Below are positions 1-6,435 of a stretch of 8,799 nt of DNA, in pieces (position 1 is the stretch's first letter; the number at the start of each line of letters is the position of its first letter). The stretch covers positions 1 to 8,799 of the forward strand of contig JBFHES010000196.1 in NCBI GenBank assembly GCA_041584015.1. The letters run 5' to 3'. The notes beneath the pieces are model-generated. The model made no database searches and was not told the origin of the DNA. It saw only the letters and a program-made list of their open reading frames with translations. The translations under genes were made by a program, and so were the position numbers. Source of the stretch: JBFHES01 sp041584015 (GTDB lineage Bacteria > Bacteroidota > Bacteroidia > Bacteroidales > M50B96).

Positions 1-13
1 GAAAACTCCAGAT

Positions 14-748
14 ATGACAGAACAGCAATTATTCGATTTTCTAAAGCAATACCCTAAATCATTATACCAACCGGCTGGTGGTAGAACCAAGCCTATTGAG
101 CAGTTGGCGCTTGATGAGGTTGCTTCAATTTATACACTGAACTTAAGTGATTCCACAATTGATAATCTGGATGCATTAAGTGGGCTTGTTGGTTTGAATA
201 TGCTTACTCTTAAGAATTGTAATGTTTCAAATATCGATTTTGTTAGCTCATTAACAAATCTTGAAAATCTTGACTTAACAGATAATGCAATAGAAGATAT
301 CTCTCCACTAAATGGTTTGACGAAATTGCAAAGTTTATCATTGGGGCGAAATCCCATTAGCGATTTTTCCGCTCTTGCTGGCCTGGAATCATTAGCTGCG
401 CTTTATATTAATAAAACAAAGCTACATGCCTTCGACGATCTTAGAACGCTTAAGAAACTCACACATCTTGATGCAAAGCAGAATGAGGTAAATGATATTG
501 AGCCGCTATGTAAGCTAAGAGCCATGAAACACCTGGATTTATCAAAGAACCCGATTACATCAATTGCATGTCTTGAGGGATTTGCAAGTCTTGAGATTCT
601 TTCGCTGGCACATACAAAAGTTGAAGATTTTAAACCTGTTTTTAATCTGCCTGTATTAAAGTTTTTATTCGCGCAGAATCTGTCGATCACCGATAAACAT
701 TTGAAAAAACTGCAAAAGGCATTGCCTGATTCTTTTATTTATTTATAA
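14..748 (+). CDS. Leucine-rich repeat protein (internalin-like 22-residue repeats)
   Basis: The protein has 244 residues and is almost entirely leucine-rich repeat. Eight consecutive units of exactly 22 residues run from about residue 39 to 214, each close to LxxLxLxxNxIxDIxxLxxL. A ninth partial unit follows and ends in a helical cap (about 224-244). The first 38 residues form a non-repeat N-terminal lead. I see no signal peptide, membrane segment or sorting tail, so it is probably cytoplasmic. Proteins of this fold usually bind other proteins; the partner cannot be told from sequence. The ATG at 14 is the first in this frame, but the 12 bases before it are also open to the window edge, so the true start could lie upstream and the gene may be incomplete. 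The next gene, lepA, follows after 136 bases and appears to have its own promoter, so a shared operon is unlikely. No hairpin terminator is visible after the stop. Confidence 0.85.
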   Translation: MTEQQLFDFLKQYPKSLYQPAGGRTKPIEQLALDEVASIYTLNLSDSTIDNLDALSGLVGLNMLTLKNCNVSNIDFVSSLTNLENLDLTDNAIEDISPLNGLTKLQSLSLGRNPISDFSALAGLESLAALYINKTKLHAFDDLRTLKKLTHLDAKQNEVNDIEPLCKLRAMKHLDLSKNPITSIACLEGFASLEILSLAHTKVEDFKPVFNLPVLKFLFAQNLSITDKHLKKLQKALPDSFIYL

Positions 749-807
749 TTTTTCTAATTAATTCCTTTCACATTCCTTCTGAACAATTATTTAATCATTG
801 CATTTAA

Positions 808-815
808 TATCTTTG
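808..815 (+). promoter_or_regulatory. Bacteroidota-type -7 promoter element upstream of lepA
   Basis: TATCTTTG matches the Bacteroidota -7 consensus TAnnTTTG and is identical to the element before the tRNA in this window. It lies about 70 bases before the lepA start, implying a leader of roughly 60 bases. No clear TTTG -33 element is present at the usual 19-21 base spacing, so support rests on the -7 box and its position between two genes. Confidence 0.5.
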
Positions 816-884
816 TAGCCTTGAGAATAGACATTGGATGTTTATTATAAATTGGTAAAGAAGCCGAAGGCATAGAGATATAAA

Positions 885-2675
885 ATGAAAGAGATAAGGA
901 ATTTTTGCATAATAGCCCACATTGATCATGGTAAAAGTACCATTGCAGACCGTTTGTTAGAGTTTACTAAAACTGTTTCAGAACGCGATCAGCAGGCACA
1001 GGTGTTGGATAATATGGATCTTGAGCGTGAGCGAGGTATCACCATTAAGAGCCATGCAATACAAATGGATTACCCGCATACCGATAATGAGAATTATGTG
1101 CTTAATTTAATTGATACACCCGGACACGTTGATTTCTCATATGAGGTTTCGCGTTCAATTGCTGCCTGCGAAGGAGCATTGTTAATTGTTGATGCAACCC
1201 AGGGAATTCAGGCACAAACCATATCAAATTTGTATAAGGCAATTGAGAGTGATTTGGAGGTAATTCCAATACTTAATAAAATGGACTTACCCAATGCCAT
1301 GCCCGATGAGGTGAAGGATCAAATTATTGATTTGATCGGGTGCGATCCGGATGATATTATTGAAGCTTCTGGTAAAACAGGAATGGGTGTTCAGGATATT
1401 TTAACGGCGATTGTTGAGAAAGTTCCTGCTCCGCAAGGTGATGTTAAAGCTCCTCTTCAAGCATTAATTTTCGATTCGGTATTTAATTCTTATCGAGGTG
1501 TAATTGCCTATTTCCGAATAATGAACGGAACAGTGAAGAAAGGCGATCGGGTTAAGTTTGTAAATACCAAGAAAGAATACGATGCCGATGAAATTGGCGT
1601 GTTAAGATTAAAACAAGAACCTCGTAAAGAACTTAAAGCTGGCGATGTAGGCTACATTATTTCTGGTATTAAAAATTCAGTTGATGTAAAAGTTGGCGAT
1701 ACAGTTACCCATGTTGAACATCCATGCGAAGAAGCCATTGAAGGTTTTGAGAACGTGAAACCAATGTTGTTTGCCGGAATCTTTCCGGTTGATGCCGATG
1801 ATTACGAAGAGCTGCGTAACTCCATGGAACGTTTACAGCTAAATGATGCTTCGCTTACTTATGAGCCTGAGTCATCTGCTGCCCTTGGATTTGGCTTTAG
1901 ATGTGGTTTTCTTGGTTTGTTGCACATGGAGATTATTCAGGAACGCTTGGATCGTGAATTCGATATGGATGTGATTACCACCGTTCCAAACGTATCGTAT
2001 TTGGTTTATACCAAAAAAGGCGAGAAAATAGAGGTGCATAATCCTTCTGGTTTGCCAGAGCCTAATTATGTAGATTACATTGAAGAACCATATATCAGAG
2101 CACAAATCATTTCAAAGTCTGATTATGTCGGAACCATAATGACTCTGTGCATCGACAGAAGAGGAACCTTGCTGAATCAGGTATACTTAACCGCCGATAG
2201 AGTAGAGGTGACTTTTGAATTACCACTGGCCGAAATCGTATTCGATTTTTATGATAAGCTGAAAAGTATTTCACGCGGCTACGCTTCGTTTGATTATTAC
2301 ATGACCGACTTTAAGCAAGCCAAGTTAGTGAAGCTTGACATCCTGCTGAATGGCGAAATGGTTGATGCACTTTCAACATTAATACATATAGATAATGCCT
2401 ATGATTTTGGTCGTCGCATGTGTGTAAAACTAAAGGAACTCATACCACGACAGCAGTTTGATATTGCCATACAGGCAGCTCATGGTTCAAAAATTATTGC
2501 ACGTGAAACTGTAAAGGCGGTACGAAAAGATGTTACAGCAAAGTGTTACGGAGGTGATATTACGCGTAAGCGAAAGTTGCTTGAGAAGCAGAAGAAAGGT
2601 AAAAAACGAATGCGTCAGGTTGGAAATGTTGAAGTGCCACAATCGGCATTCCTTGCAGTTTTAAAACTTGATTAA
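885..2675 (+). CDS. lepA: Elongation factor 4 (LepA), ribosome-associated GTPase
   Basis: LepA/EF4 is a translational GTPase related to EF-G that acts on the ribosome in the cytoplasm; back-translocation and roles in initiation or 30S assembly have been proposed. All GTPase motifs are visible: G1 AHIDHGKST (11-19), G2 with RERGITIK (48-55), G3 DTPGH (77-81), G4 NKMD (131-134), and a G5-like ASGKTG near 161-166. The beta-barrel and EF-G-like domains follow. The LepA-specific C-terminal domain is intact and ends with the family's basic stretch (CYGGDITRKRKLLEKQKKGK) and the closing AFLAVLKLD. The length of 596 residues is normal for the family, with no frameshift. The ATG at 885 gives the canonical N-terminus (MKEIRNFCIIAHIDHGKST). 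There is only a weak purine run (agaga) upstream, as is usual in this phylum. G5 reads SGK where E. coli has SAK, a mild difference. Confidence 0.98.
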   Translation: MKEIRNFCIIAHIDHGKSTIADRLLEFTKTVSERDQQAQVLDNMDLERERGITIKSHAIQMDYPHTDNENYVLNLIDTPGHVDFSYEVSRSIAACEGALLIVDATQGIQAQTISNLYKAIESDLEVIPILNKMDLPNAMPDEVKDQIIDLIGCDPDDIIEASGKTGMGVQDILTAIVEKVPAPQGDVKAPLQALIFDSVFNSYRGVIAYFRIMNGTVKKGDRVKFVNTKKEYDADEIGVLRLKQEPRKELKAGDVGYIISGIKNSVDVKVGDTVTHVEHPCEEAIEGFENVKPMLFAGIFPVDADDYEELRNSMERLQLNDASLTYEPESSAALGFGFRCGFLGLLHMEIIQERLDREFDMDVITTVPNVSYLVYTKKGEKIEVHNPSGLPEPNYVDYIEEPYIRAQIISKSDYVGTIMTLCIDRRGTLLNQVYLTADRVEVTFELPLAEIVFDFYDKLKSISRGYASFDYYMTDFKQAKLVKLDILLNGEMVDALSTLIHIDNAYDFGRRMCVKLKELIPRQQFDIAIQAAHGSKIIARETVKAVRKDVTAKCYGGDITRKRKLLEKQKKGKKRMRQVGNVEVPQSAFLAVLKLD

Positions 2676-2712
2676 ACATAAAGTCATCCATTACTTCTAC
2701 AGGATGATGGTC

Positions 2713-2763
2713 ATTCCTGCAAAGGCAGGAATCTCTCTTTAATTGCGAGGTTCCTGCCTTTGC
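2713..2763. repeat. REP-like palindrome within a larger inverted repeat after lepA
   Basis: A perfect 8-bp inverted repeat, ATTCCTGC / GCAGGAAT with loop AAAG, occupies 2713-2732. Its right half is also part of a longer inverted repeat: 2719-2735 pairs with 2747-2763 (17 pairs, one G-U) around an 11-base loop. The two folds exclude each other. A smaller hairpin precedes it (TCATCC at 2684-2689 with GGATGA at 2702-2707). The core resembles the dispersed 'TCATTCCTGC...GCAGGAATCT' intergenic palindromes I recall from many bacterial genomes; that likeness is from memory. No T-run follows either stem, so it is not a classical intrinsic terminator, though it could protect the lepA 3' end or slow polymerase between lepA and the exporter gene. 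Confidence 0.7.
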
Positions 2764-2775
2764 GTAGTTGATGGT

Positions 2776-2785
2776 TGTTGCAACA
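2776..2785. promoter_or_regulatory. Possible operator: 10-bp perfect palindrome upstream of the MATE gene
   Basis: TGTTGCAACA is a perfect 10-bp palindrome 31 bases before the exporter start codon. Short palindromes of this kind can be operators for dimeric regulators, and exporter genes are often controlled that way, but no regulator gene lies nearby. No clear TAnnTTTG element was found in this intergenic stretch; the closest is TGCCTTTG at 2755-2762, inside the hairpin arm. It could be chance. Confidence 0.2.
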
Positions 2786-2816
2786 TACAACAGCAAATGG
2801 ATAAATATAACAATGC

Positions 2817-4193
2817 ATGAAAGATTTAACAGAAGGTAAAGAAGGTAAGCTTATTTGGCGCTTTGCTGTACCTATGTTGCTTGGCAATGTATTTCAACAG
2901 GTTTATAATATTGTTGATAGCTGGGTTGTAGGAAACTACCTTGGTAAGGAAGCCTTGTCTGCTGTTGGTGCCTCCTTCCCTCTTATTTTTCTGCTCATCT
3001 CCTTGGTAATTGGTATTGCCATGGGATCTACTATTATCATATCACAGTACTTTGGCGCTAAGGATTATGAGAAAGTAAAGACAAGTATCGATACTCTCAA
3101 TATCATTCTGTTTTTTGCCTCCATATTAGTAACAGCGGTCGGTCTGCTGTTTGCAGATGAGATTTTTTCGATAATTAAATTGCCTGAAGAGGTGATGCCT
3201 CAGGCGGTAACTTACTTTAATATTTTTATTAGCGGAAGCATCTTCATGTTCGGCTTTAATGGAACCAGTGCGATTCTTAGAGGTCTGGGCGATTCGAAAA
3301 CGCCGCTGCTTTTTATGGTTATCTCAACAATCATAAACATAGGACTCGATTTATTATTTGTAGTTGTTTTTGGCTGGGGAATTGAAGGAGTTGCAATTGC
3401 CACAGTAATAGCACAAGCTGGCGCCTTTCTTACGGCAATTGTTTACTTAAACCGAACACACGACTTAATCAGAATAAGTTTCTTAAAGCTTAAATTCGAT
3501 ACCGAAATATTTTTTAAGAGTTTCAAGATTGGTATTCCATCGGGCTTGCAGCAAACTTTTGTAGCCCTGGGTATGTTGGCGCTATTCCGAATTGTTAATG
3601 ATTTTGGTACCTCTGTGATTGCTGCTTACTCGGTAGCCGGCCGAATTGATACTTTTGCCTCGATGCCAGCCATGAATTTTGCGGCAGCCCTTAGTGCCTT
3701 TGTCGGACAGAATATGGGCGCCAATAAAAAGGATCGGGTTAGAACAGGAATGTATGCTACCTTCAGAATGACTGGTGTTTTTTCAATTCTTATTTCGGTT
3801 GTGGTAATGGTTTACGGAGCTGAACTGATGGCCTTTTTTACAGATGATAAGGAGGTGATTGATGTGGGGCGTACTTATTTATTAATAGTAGGTGGTTTCT
3901 ATATTATTTTCTCATCTATGTTCGTTACTAATGCTGTATTTCGTGGTTCAGGTGACACCTTAATGCCAATGTTCATTACACTCTTTGCTTTATGGGTAGT
4001 GCGTGTTCCTGCATCTTGGTGGTTATCCAGAATATATGGAGTGGAGGGGATTTGGTACGGTGTGCCAGCCGGTTGGTTTTTTGGGTTTGTATTGTCCCTT
4101 ATTTATTACTTTAGTGGGAAGTGGAAAAATAAGGTAGTGGTTAAACATCCGGTTACTGCGGATGATGAAATTGAAGAATTAGAAAATGCTTAA
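2817..4193 (+). CDS. MATE-family multidrug/metabolite exporter
   Basis: This 458-residue, strongly hydrophobic protein has the layout of MATE transporters: about 12 membrane helices in two homologous halves, exporting cationic drugs or metabolites across the inner membrane using a Na+ or H+ gradient. The N-terminus (EGKLIWRFAVPMLLGNVFQQ, 7-26, then YNIVDSWVVGNYLG, 30-43) is typical of the family. The twofold pseudo-symmetry shows in the paired motifs RGLGDSKTP (155-163) and RGSGDTLMP (376-384), which end equivalent helices. A charged cytoplasmic tail (about 435-458) closes it. The ATG at 2817 fits the family start; the upstream in-frame ATG-like region offers nothing better. The gene overlaps the M23 peptidase gene by 8 bases, suggesting co-transcription and coupled translation. 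It is closer to the general MATE/NorM-DinF group than to a nameable member. The substrate cannot be read from sequence. Confidence 0.93.
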   Translation: MKDLTEGKEGKLIWRFAVPMLLGNVFQQVYNIVDSWVVGNYLGKEALSAVGASFPLIFLLISLVIGIAMGSTIIISQYFGAKDYEKVKTSIDTLNIILFFASILVTAVGLLFADEIFSIIKLPEEVMPQAVTYFNIFISGSIFMFGFNGTSAILRGLGDSKTPLLFMVISTIINIGLDLLFVVVFGWGIEGVAIATVIAQAGAFLTAIVYLNRTHDLIRISFLKLKFDTEIFFKSFKIGIPSGLQQTFVALGMLALFRIVNDFGTSVIAAYSVAGRIDTFASMPAMNFAAALSAFVGQNMGANKKDRVRTGMYATFRMTGVFSILISVVVMVYGAELMAFFTDDKEVIDVGRTYLLIVGGFYIIFSSMFVTNAVFRGSGDTLMPMFITLFALWVVRVPASWWLSRIYGVEGIWYGVPAGWFFGFVLSLIYYFSGKWKNKVVVKHPVTADDEIEELENA

Positions 4194-5457
4194 AAAGGAT
4201 CTGATAATTATTGTAATCATTAGTTTGATTCTGGTAGGAGTGATTAACTATGTTAGTACTGAATATCGTCGTTACGATTATCCGGTGATGGCAGCAAGCG
4301 ACACCCTAATGAATGTTATCGAGGTTGAAACCGAATATGGTTTAGCCATCGATTCATTTGATATCTATAAAGGTAAAGTTAAGCGGAATCAGTTTTTGGC
4401 TGATATGCTAGGTAAGTTTGATGTGCCCTACGTTCATATCGATAAATTAGTGCGCAACTCAAAGGAGGTGTTTGATGTTCGAAGGATGAAAGTTGGTAAC
4501 CGATATGCAGTTTTTTCTTCATTGGATAGTGTCGCAAAGGCAAAGTATTTAGTGTACGAAGAAAGCTCCATTGATTATATTGTGTTTCATTTAGGCGATT
4601 CGCTTTATGCCGAGCGTCAGCAAAAAGAAGTAACAAGTATACGCAAACATGTTAAAGGTTCCATTGAGTCGTCGCTATGGAATGCCATGAAAGATGCAGA
4701 TGCGAATCCAATGTTGGCCGTTGAGCTATCGGAAATATATGCCTGGACTGTTGATTTTTTTGGTATTCAAAAAGGGGATGCCTTTGAGGTAATCTACGAT
4801 GAACAATATGTAGATAGTTTGTCAGTAGGTATTGAAACCATTCATTTTGCGAATTTTCGCCATTATGGCGATGACAACAAAGCATATCATTTTATGCAGG
4901 ATAGTGTTTGGAGCTATTTTGATGAGGAGGGTAACAGTTTAAGGAAAGCATTCTTGAAGGCTCCCTTGCGTTTTTCCAGAATCAGCAGTAAGTTCTCAAA
5001 TAGCAGACTTCATCCGGTACTCAAGATTCGACGTCCGCATCATGGAATAGATTATGCTGCCCCAAGTGGAACACCGGTTTATTCCATTGGCGATGGCGTT
5101 GTTATAAAGAAAGGTTATCAAAAGAGAGGTGGCGGTAATTACATTAAAATTAAACATAATTCGGTTTACACAACCGTTTATATGCATTTCTCCAAATTTG
5201 CGAAAGGCATGGCAACAGGTAAGAAAATTCAACAAGGACAAGTAATAGGCTATGTTGGTAAAACAGGCCTAGCCACGGGGCCGCATCTTGATTTTAGGGT
5301 ATTTAAAAATGGAAAGGCTATTGATCCGCTAAAGGTGGAATCTCCACCCGTTGATCCGGTTAAAGAAACGTATACACAGGCTTTTAAGGCTACTGTAAAG
5401 CATTGGGATCTTAAATTACTTGAATATGCACCTCAAGCTGAAACTGCACTAAACTAG
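4186..5457 (+). CDS. M23-family peptidoglycan metallopeptidase, membrane-anchored (MepM/Csd3-like layout)
   Basis: The protein has 423 residues. An N-terminal membrane segment (about 5-22) should anchor it in the inner membrane with the rest in the periplasm. The middle region (about 60-260) resembles the LysM-like/OapA-like and second domains that precede the catalytic domain in MepM- and Csd3-type endopeptidases. The M23 (LytM) domain spans about 268-385. Visible active-site positions are H285 and D289 in HHGID, H334 in YMHFS, and H367 in GPHLDF. The family's usual HxH motif reads H367-L-D369, with Asp where the zinc-ligand His normally is. Intact M23 enzymes cut peptidoglycan cross-links or stem peptides. 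The start ATG lies inside the end of the exporter gene (overlap ATGCTTAA), and the next gene begins 5 bases after the stop, so an operon is likely. Either Asp serves as the ligand or activity is changed; the fold assignment itself is firm. Confidence 0.92.
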   Translation: MLKKDLIIIVIISLILVGVINYVSTEYRRYDYPVMAASDTLMNVIEVETEYGLAIDSFDIYKGKVKRNQFLADMLGKFDVPYVHIDKLVRNSKEVFDVRRMKVGNRYAVFSSLDSVAKAKYLVYEESSIDYIVFHLGDSLYAERQQKEVTSIRKHVKGSIESSLWNAMKDADANPMLAVELSEIYAWTVDFFGIQKGDAFEVIYDEQYVDSLSVGIETIHFANFRHYGDDNKAYHFMQDSVWSYFDEEGNSLRKAFLKAPLRFSRISSKFSNSRLHPVLKIRRPHHGIDYAAPSGTPVYSIGDGVVIKKGYQKRGGGNYIKIKHNSVYTTVYMHFSKFAKGMATGKKIQQGQVIGYVGKTGLATGPHLDFRVFKNGKAIDPLKVESPPVDPVKETYTQAFKATVKHWDLKLLEYAPQAETALN

Positions 5458-5462
5458 AAACC

Positions 5463-6197
5463 ATGAAAAAGCTGCTGCTCGTTTTTTTTGCATTGTCAAT
5501 GATCCTTAGTTCTCATACTAAAATAGCTGCTCAGACTTTTAACAACTGTGATGTAGCGAAATCTTACCTTGAAGGAGATATGTTGCAATGGGAGCAGCTG
5601 GTTGAAAAATATGAGGATGCCGATTTAACATCAATGTCGGAAAATGAGTTGTATACCCTTCTGACAATTGAGTACGGCTTGGTCGGTTATAATCTCAATC
5701 TTGATAATTCGGATAAAGCAGAAGAATACCTTGATATGGCATATGATCATGTTGAAGAGCTGTTGGATGCCAAACCTGAAGAAGCAAAGTATTTGGCGAT
5801 GTTCGGGGCGCTGTGTGGTTTAGAGATTAGTATTTCTGGTTACAAGGCTATGTTTCTTGGACCACGAAGCATGGAGCATGTTGACAAAGCATTAGCCAAC
5901 AATCCCGGAGAGCCTATGTCGTGGATAGAGAAAGGGAATGCTATGTTTAACGCACCCGAGATGTTTGGTGGAAGTAAAAGTGAAGGGATTAAGAATTATA
6001 AGCAAGGCATTGTTTTATTCGAAGCACTTGATCAAACTAAATGTAATTGGTTGTATTTTCATTCGCTAGCCATTTTAGGAAGCTATTATCAAGCTGTTGG
6101 TGATGAAGAATTAGCCATTGAGCAGTATAATAAGGTATTAGCTATTGCTCCAAACTATCGATGGGTAAAGGAGGAATTGAAGCCAGCAGTGGAGTAG
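5463..6197 (+). CDS. Secreted/periplasmic TPR-like protein of unknown function
   Basis: The 244-residue protein starts with a clear signal peptide: MKK, then a hydrophobic stretch, with probable signal peptidase I cleavage after A23 (IAA|QTF). There is no lipobox. The mature protein is helical. A well-formed tetratricopeptide repeat covers about 202-233 (LAILGSYYQAVGDEELAIEQ, then YNKVLAIAPNY), and degenerate TPR-like helices precede it (about 108-190), including an APEMFGGS segment near 162-169 that I associate with small Bacteroidota TPR proteins of unknown role. TPR folds mediate protein-protein contacts; no catalytic residues are evident. It starts 5 bases after the M23 peptidase stop, so it is probably translated from the same mRNA and acts in the same compartment, perhaps as a partner of cell-wall enzymes. 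That link is inference from position only. No strong terminator is visible after it. Confidence 0.85.
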   Translation: MKKLLLVFFALSMILSSHTKIAAQTFNNCDVAKSYLEGDMLQWEQLVEKYEDADLTSMSENELYTLLTIEYGLVGYNLNLDNSDKAEEYLDMAYDHVEELLDAKPEEAKYLAMFGALCGLEISISGYKAMFLGPRSMEHVDKALANNPGEPMSWIEKGNAMFNAPEMFGGSKSEGIKNYKQGIVLFEALDQTKCNWLYFHSLAILGSYYQAVGDEELAIEQYNKVLAIAPNYRWVKEELKPAVE

Positions 6198-6238
6198 AAA
6201 AACTTTTTTCAAAAAAATTAATATTTCGTATTTTAATA

Positions 6239-6269
6239 TTTGGATTATAAAAAAAGGCACGTATCTTTG
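6239..6269 (+). promoter_or_regulatory. Bacteroidota promoter of the tRNA-Val unit (-33 TTTG, -7 TATCTTTG)
   Basis: TTTG at 6239-6242 and TATCTTTG at 6262-6269 are separated by 19 bases, matching the TTTG / TAnnTTTG consensus with 19-21 base spacing. The preceding 6198-6238 is almost pure A/T, with a TTAATATTT direct repeat (6218-6226 and 6233-6241), suggesting an UP-like element suited to a stable-RNA promoter. Transcription would start near 6276, giving a leader of about 34 bases before the tRNA. Confidence 0.75.
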
Positions 6270-6309
6270 CATCGCTTTTTAAGACAAACACAGGTATTAT
6301 AAAGCACTC

Positions 6310-6384
6310 GGGCGATTAGCTCAGTTGGTTCAGAGCACTTGGTTTACACCCAAGGGGTCACAAGTTCGAATCTTGTATCGCCCA
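6310..6384 (+). tRNA. tRNA-Val (anticodon UAC)
   Basis: A complete cloverleaf can be drawn. The acceptor stem pairs GGGCGAT (6310-6316) with ATCGCCC (6377-6383) in seven perfect pairs, with discriminator A6384. The D stem is GCTC/GAGC with GG at 6327-6328 in the loop. The anticodon stem is CTTGG/CCAAG with loop TTTACAC, placing anticodon TAC at 6345-6347, which reads GUA and related valine codons. A five-base variable loop is followed by T stem ACAAG/CTTGT and T loop TTCGAAT. CCA is not encoded, so it must be added after transcription. It is a single-tRNA unit with its own promoter and terminator, convergent with folC. Confidence 0.97.
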
Positions 6385-6387
6385 CAA

Positions 6388-6416
6388 AGACTGCTAGAAA
6401 TAGCGGTCTTTTTTTT
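6388..6416 (+). terminator. Intrinsic terminator of the tRNA-Val unit
   Basis: AGACTGCTA (6388-6396) and TAGCGGTCT (6401-6409) form a 9-bp stem with one G-U pair and a GAAA tetraloop, followed by a run of eight T (6409-6416). It begins three bases after the tRNA. On the other strand the hairpin is followed by only three T, so it would be a poor terminator for folC, which ends 19 bases beyond the T-run. Confidence 0.88.
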
Positions 6417-6435
6417 GTTCCATACTTTTGAATTT

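Noticed and set aside
14..748. Secreted internalin-type virulence factor
   Set aside because: The repeats fit but there is no signal peptide, anchor or sorting tail in the visible protein.
2684..2763. Possible CRISPR or tandem repeat array
   Set aside because: There is one inverted-repeat element with a partial inverted copy and no regularly spaced direct repeats.
2713..2763. Intrinsic terminator for lepA
   Set aside because: The stems are strong but no T-run follows either one, so I class it as a repeat element with unknown effect on transcription.
2560..2796. Minus-strand open frame over the lepA end and the intergenic hairpins
   Set aside because: It overlaps the conserved LepA C-terminus and its rest is the palindromic repeat; no start-site support.
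6310..6416. Genomic island attachment site at the tRNA 3' end
   Set aside because: No integrase, no second copy of the tRNA 3' end and no mobile genes are seen; a terminator follows directly.
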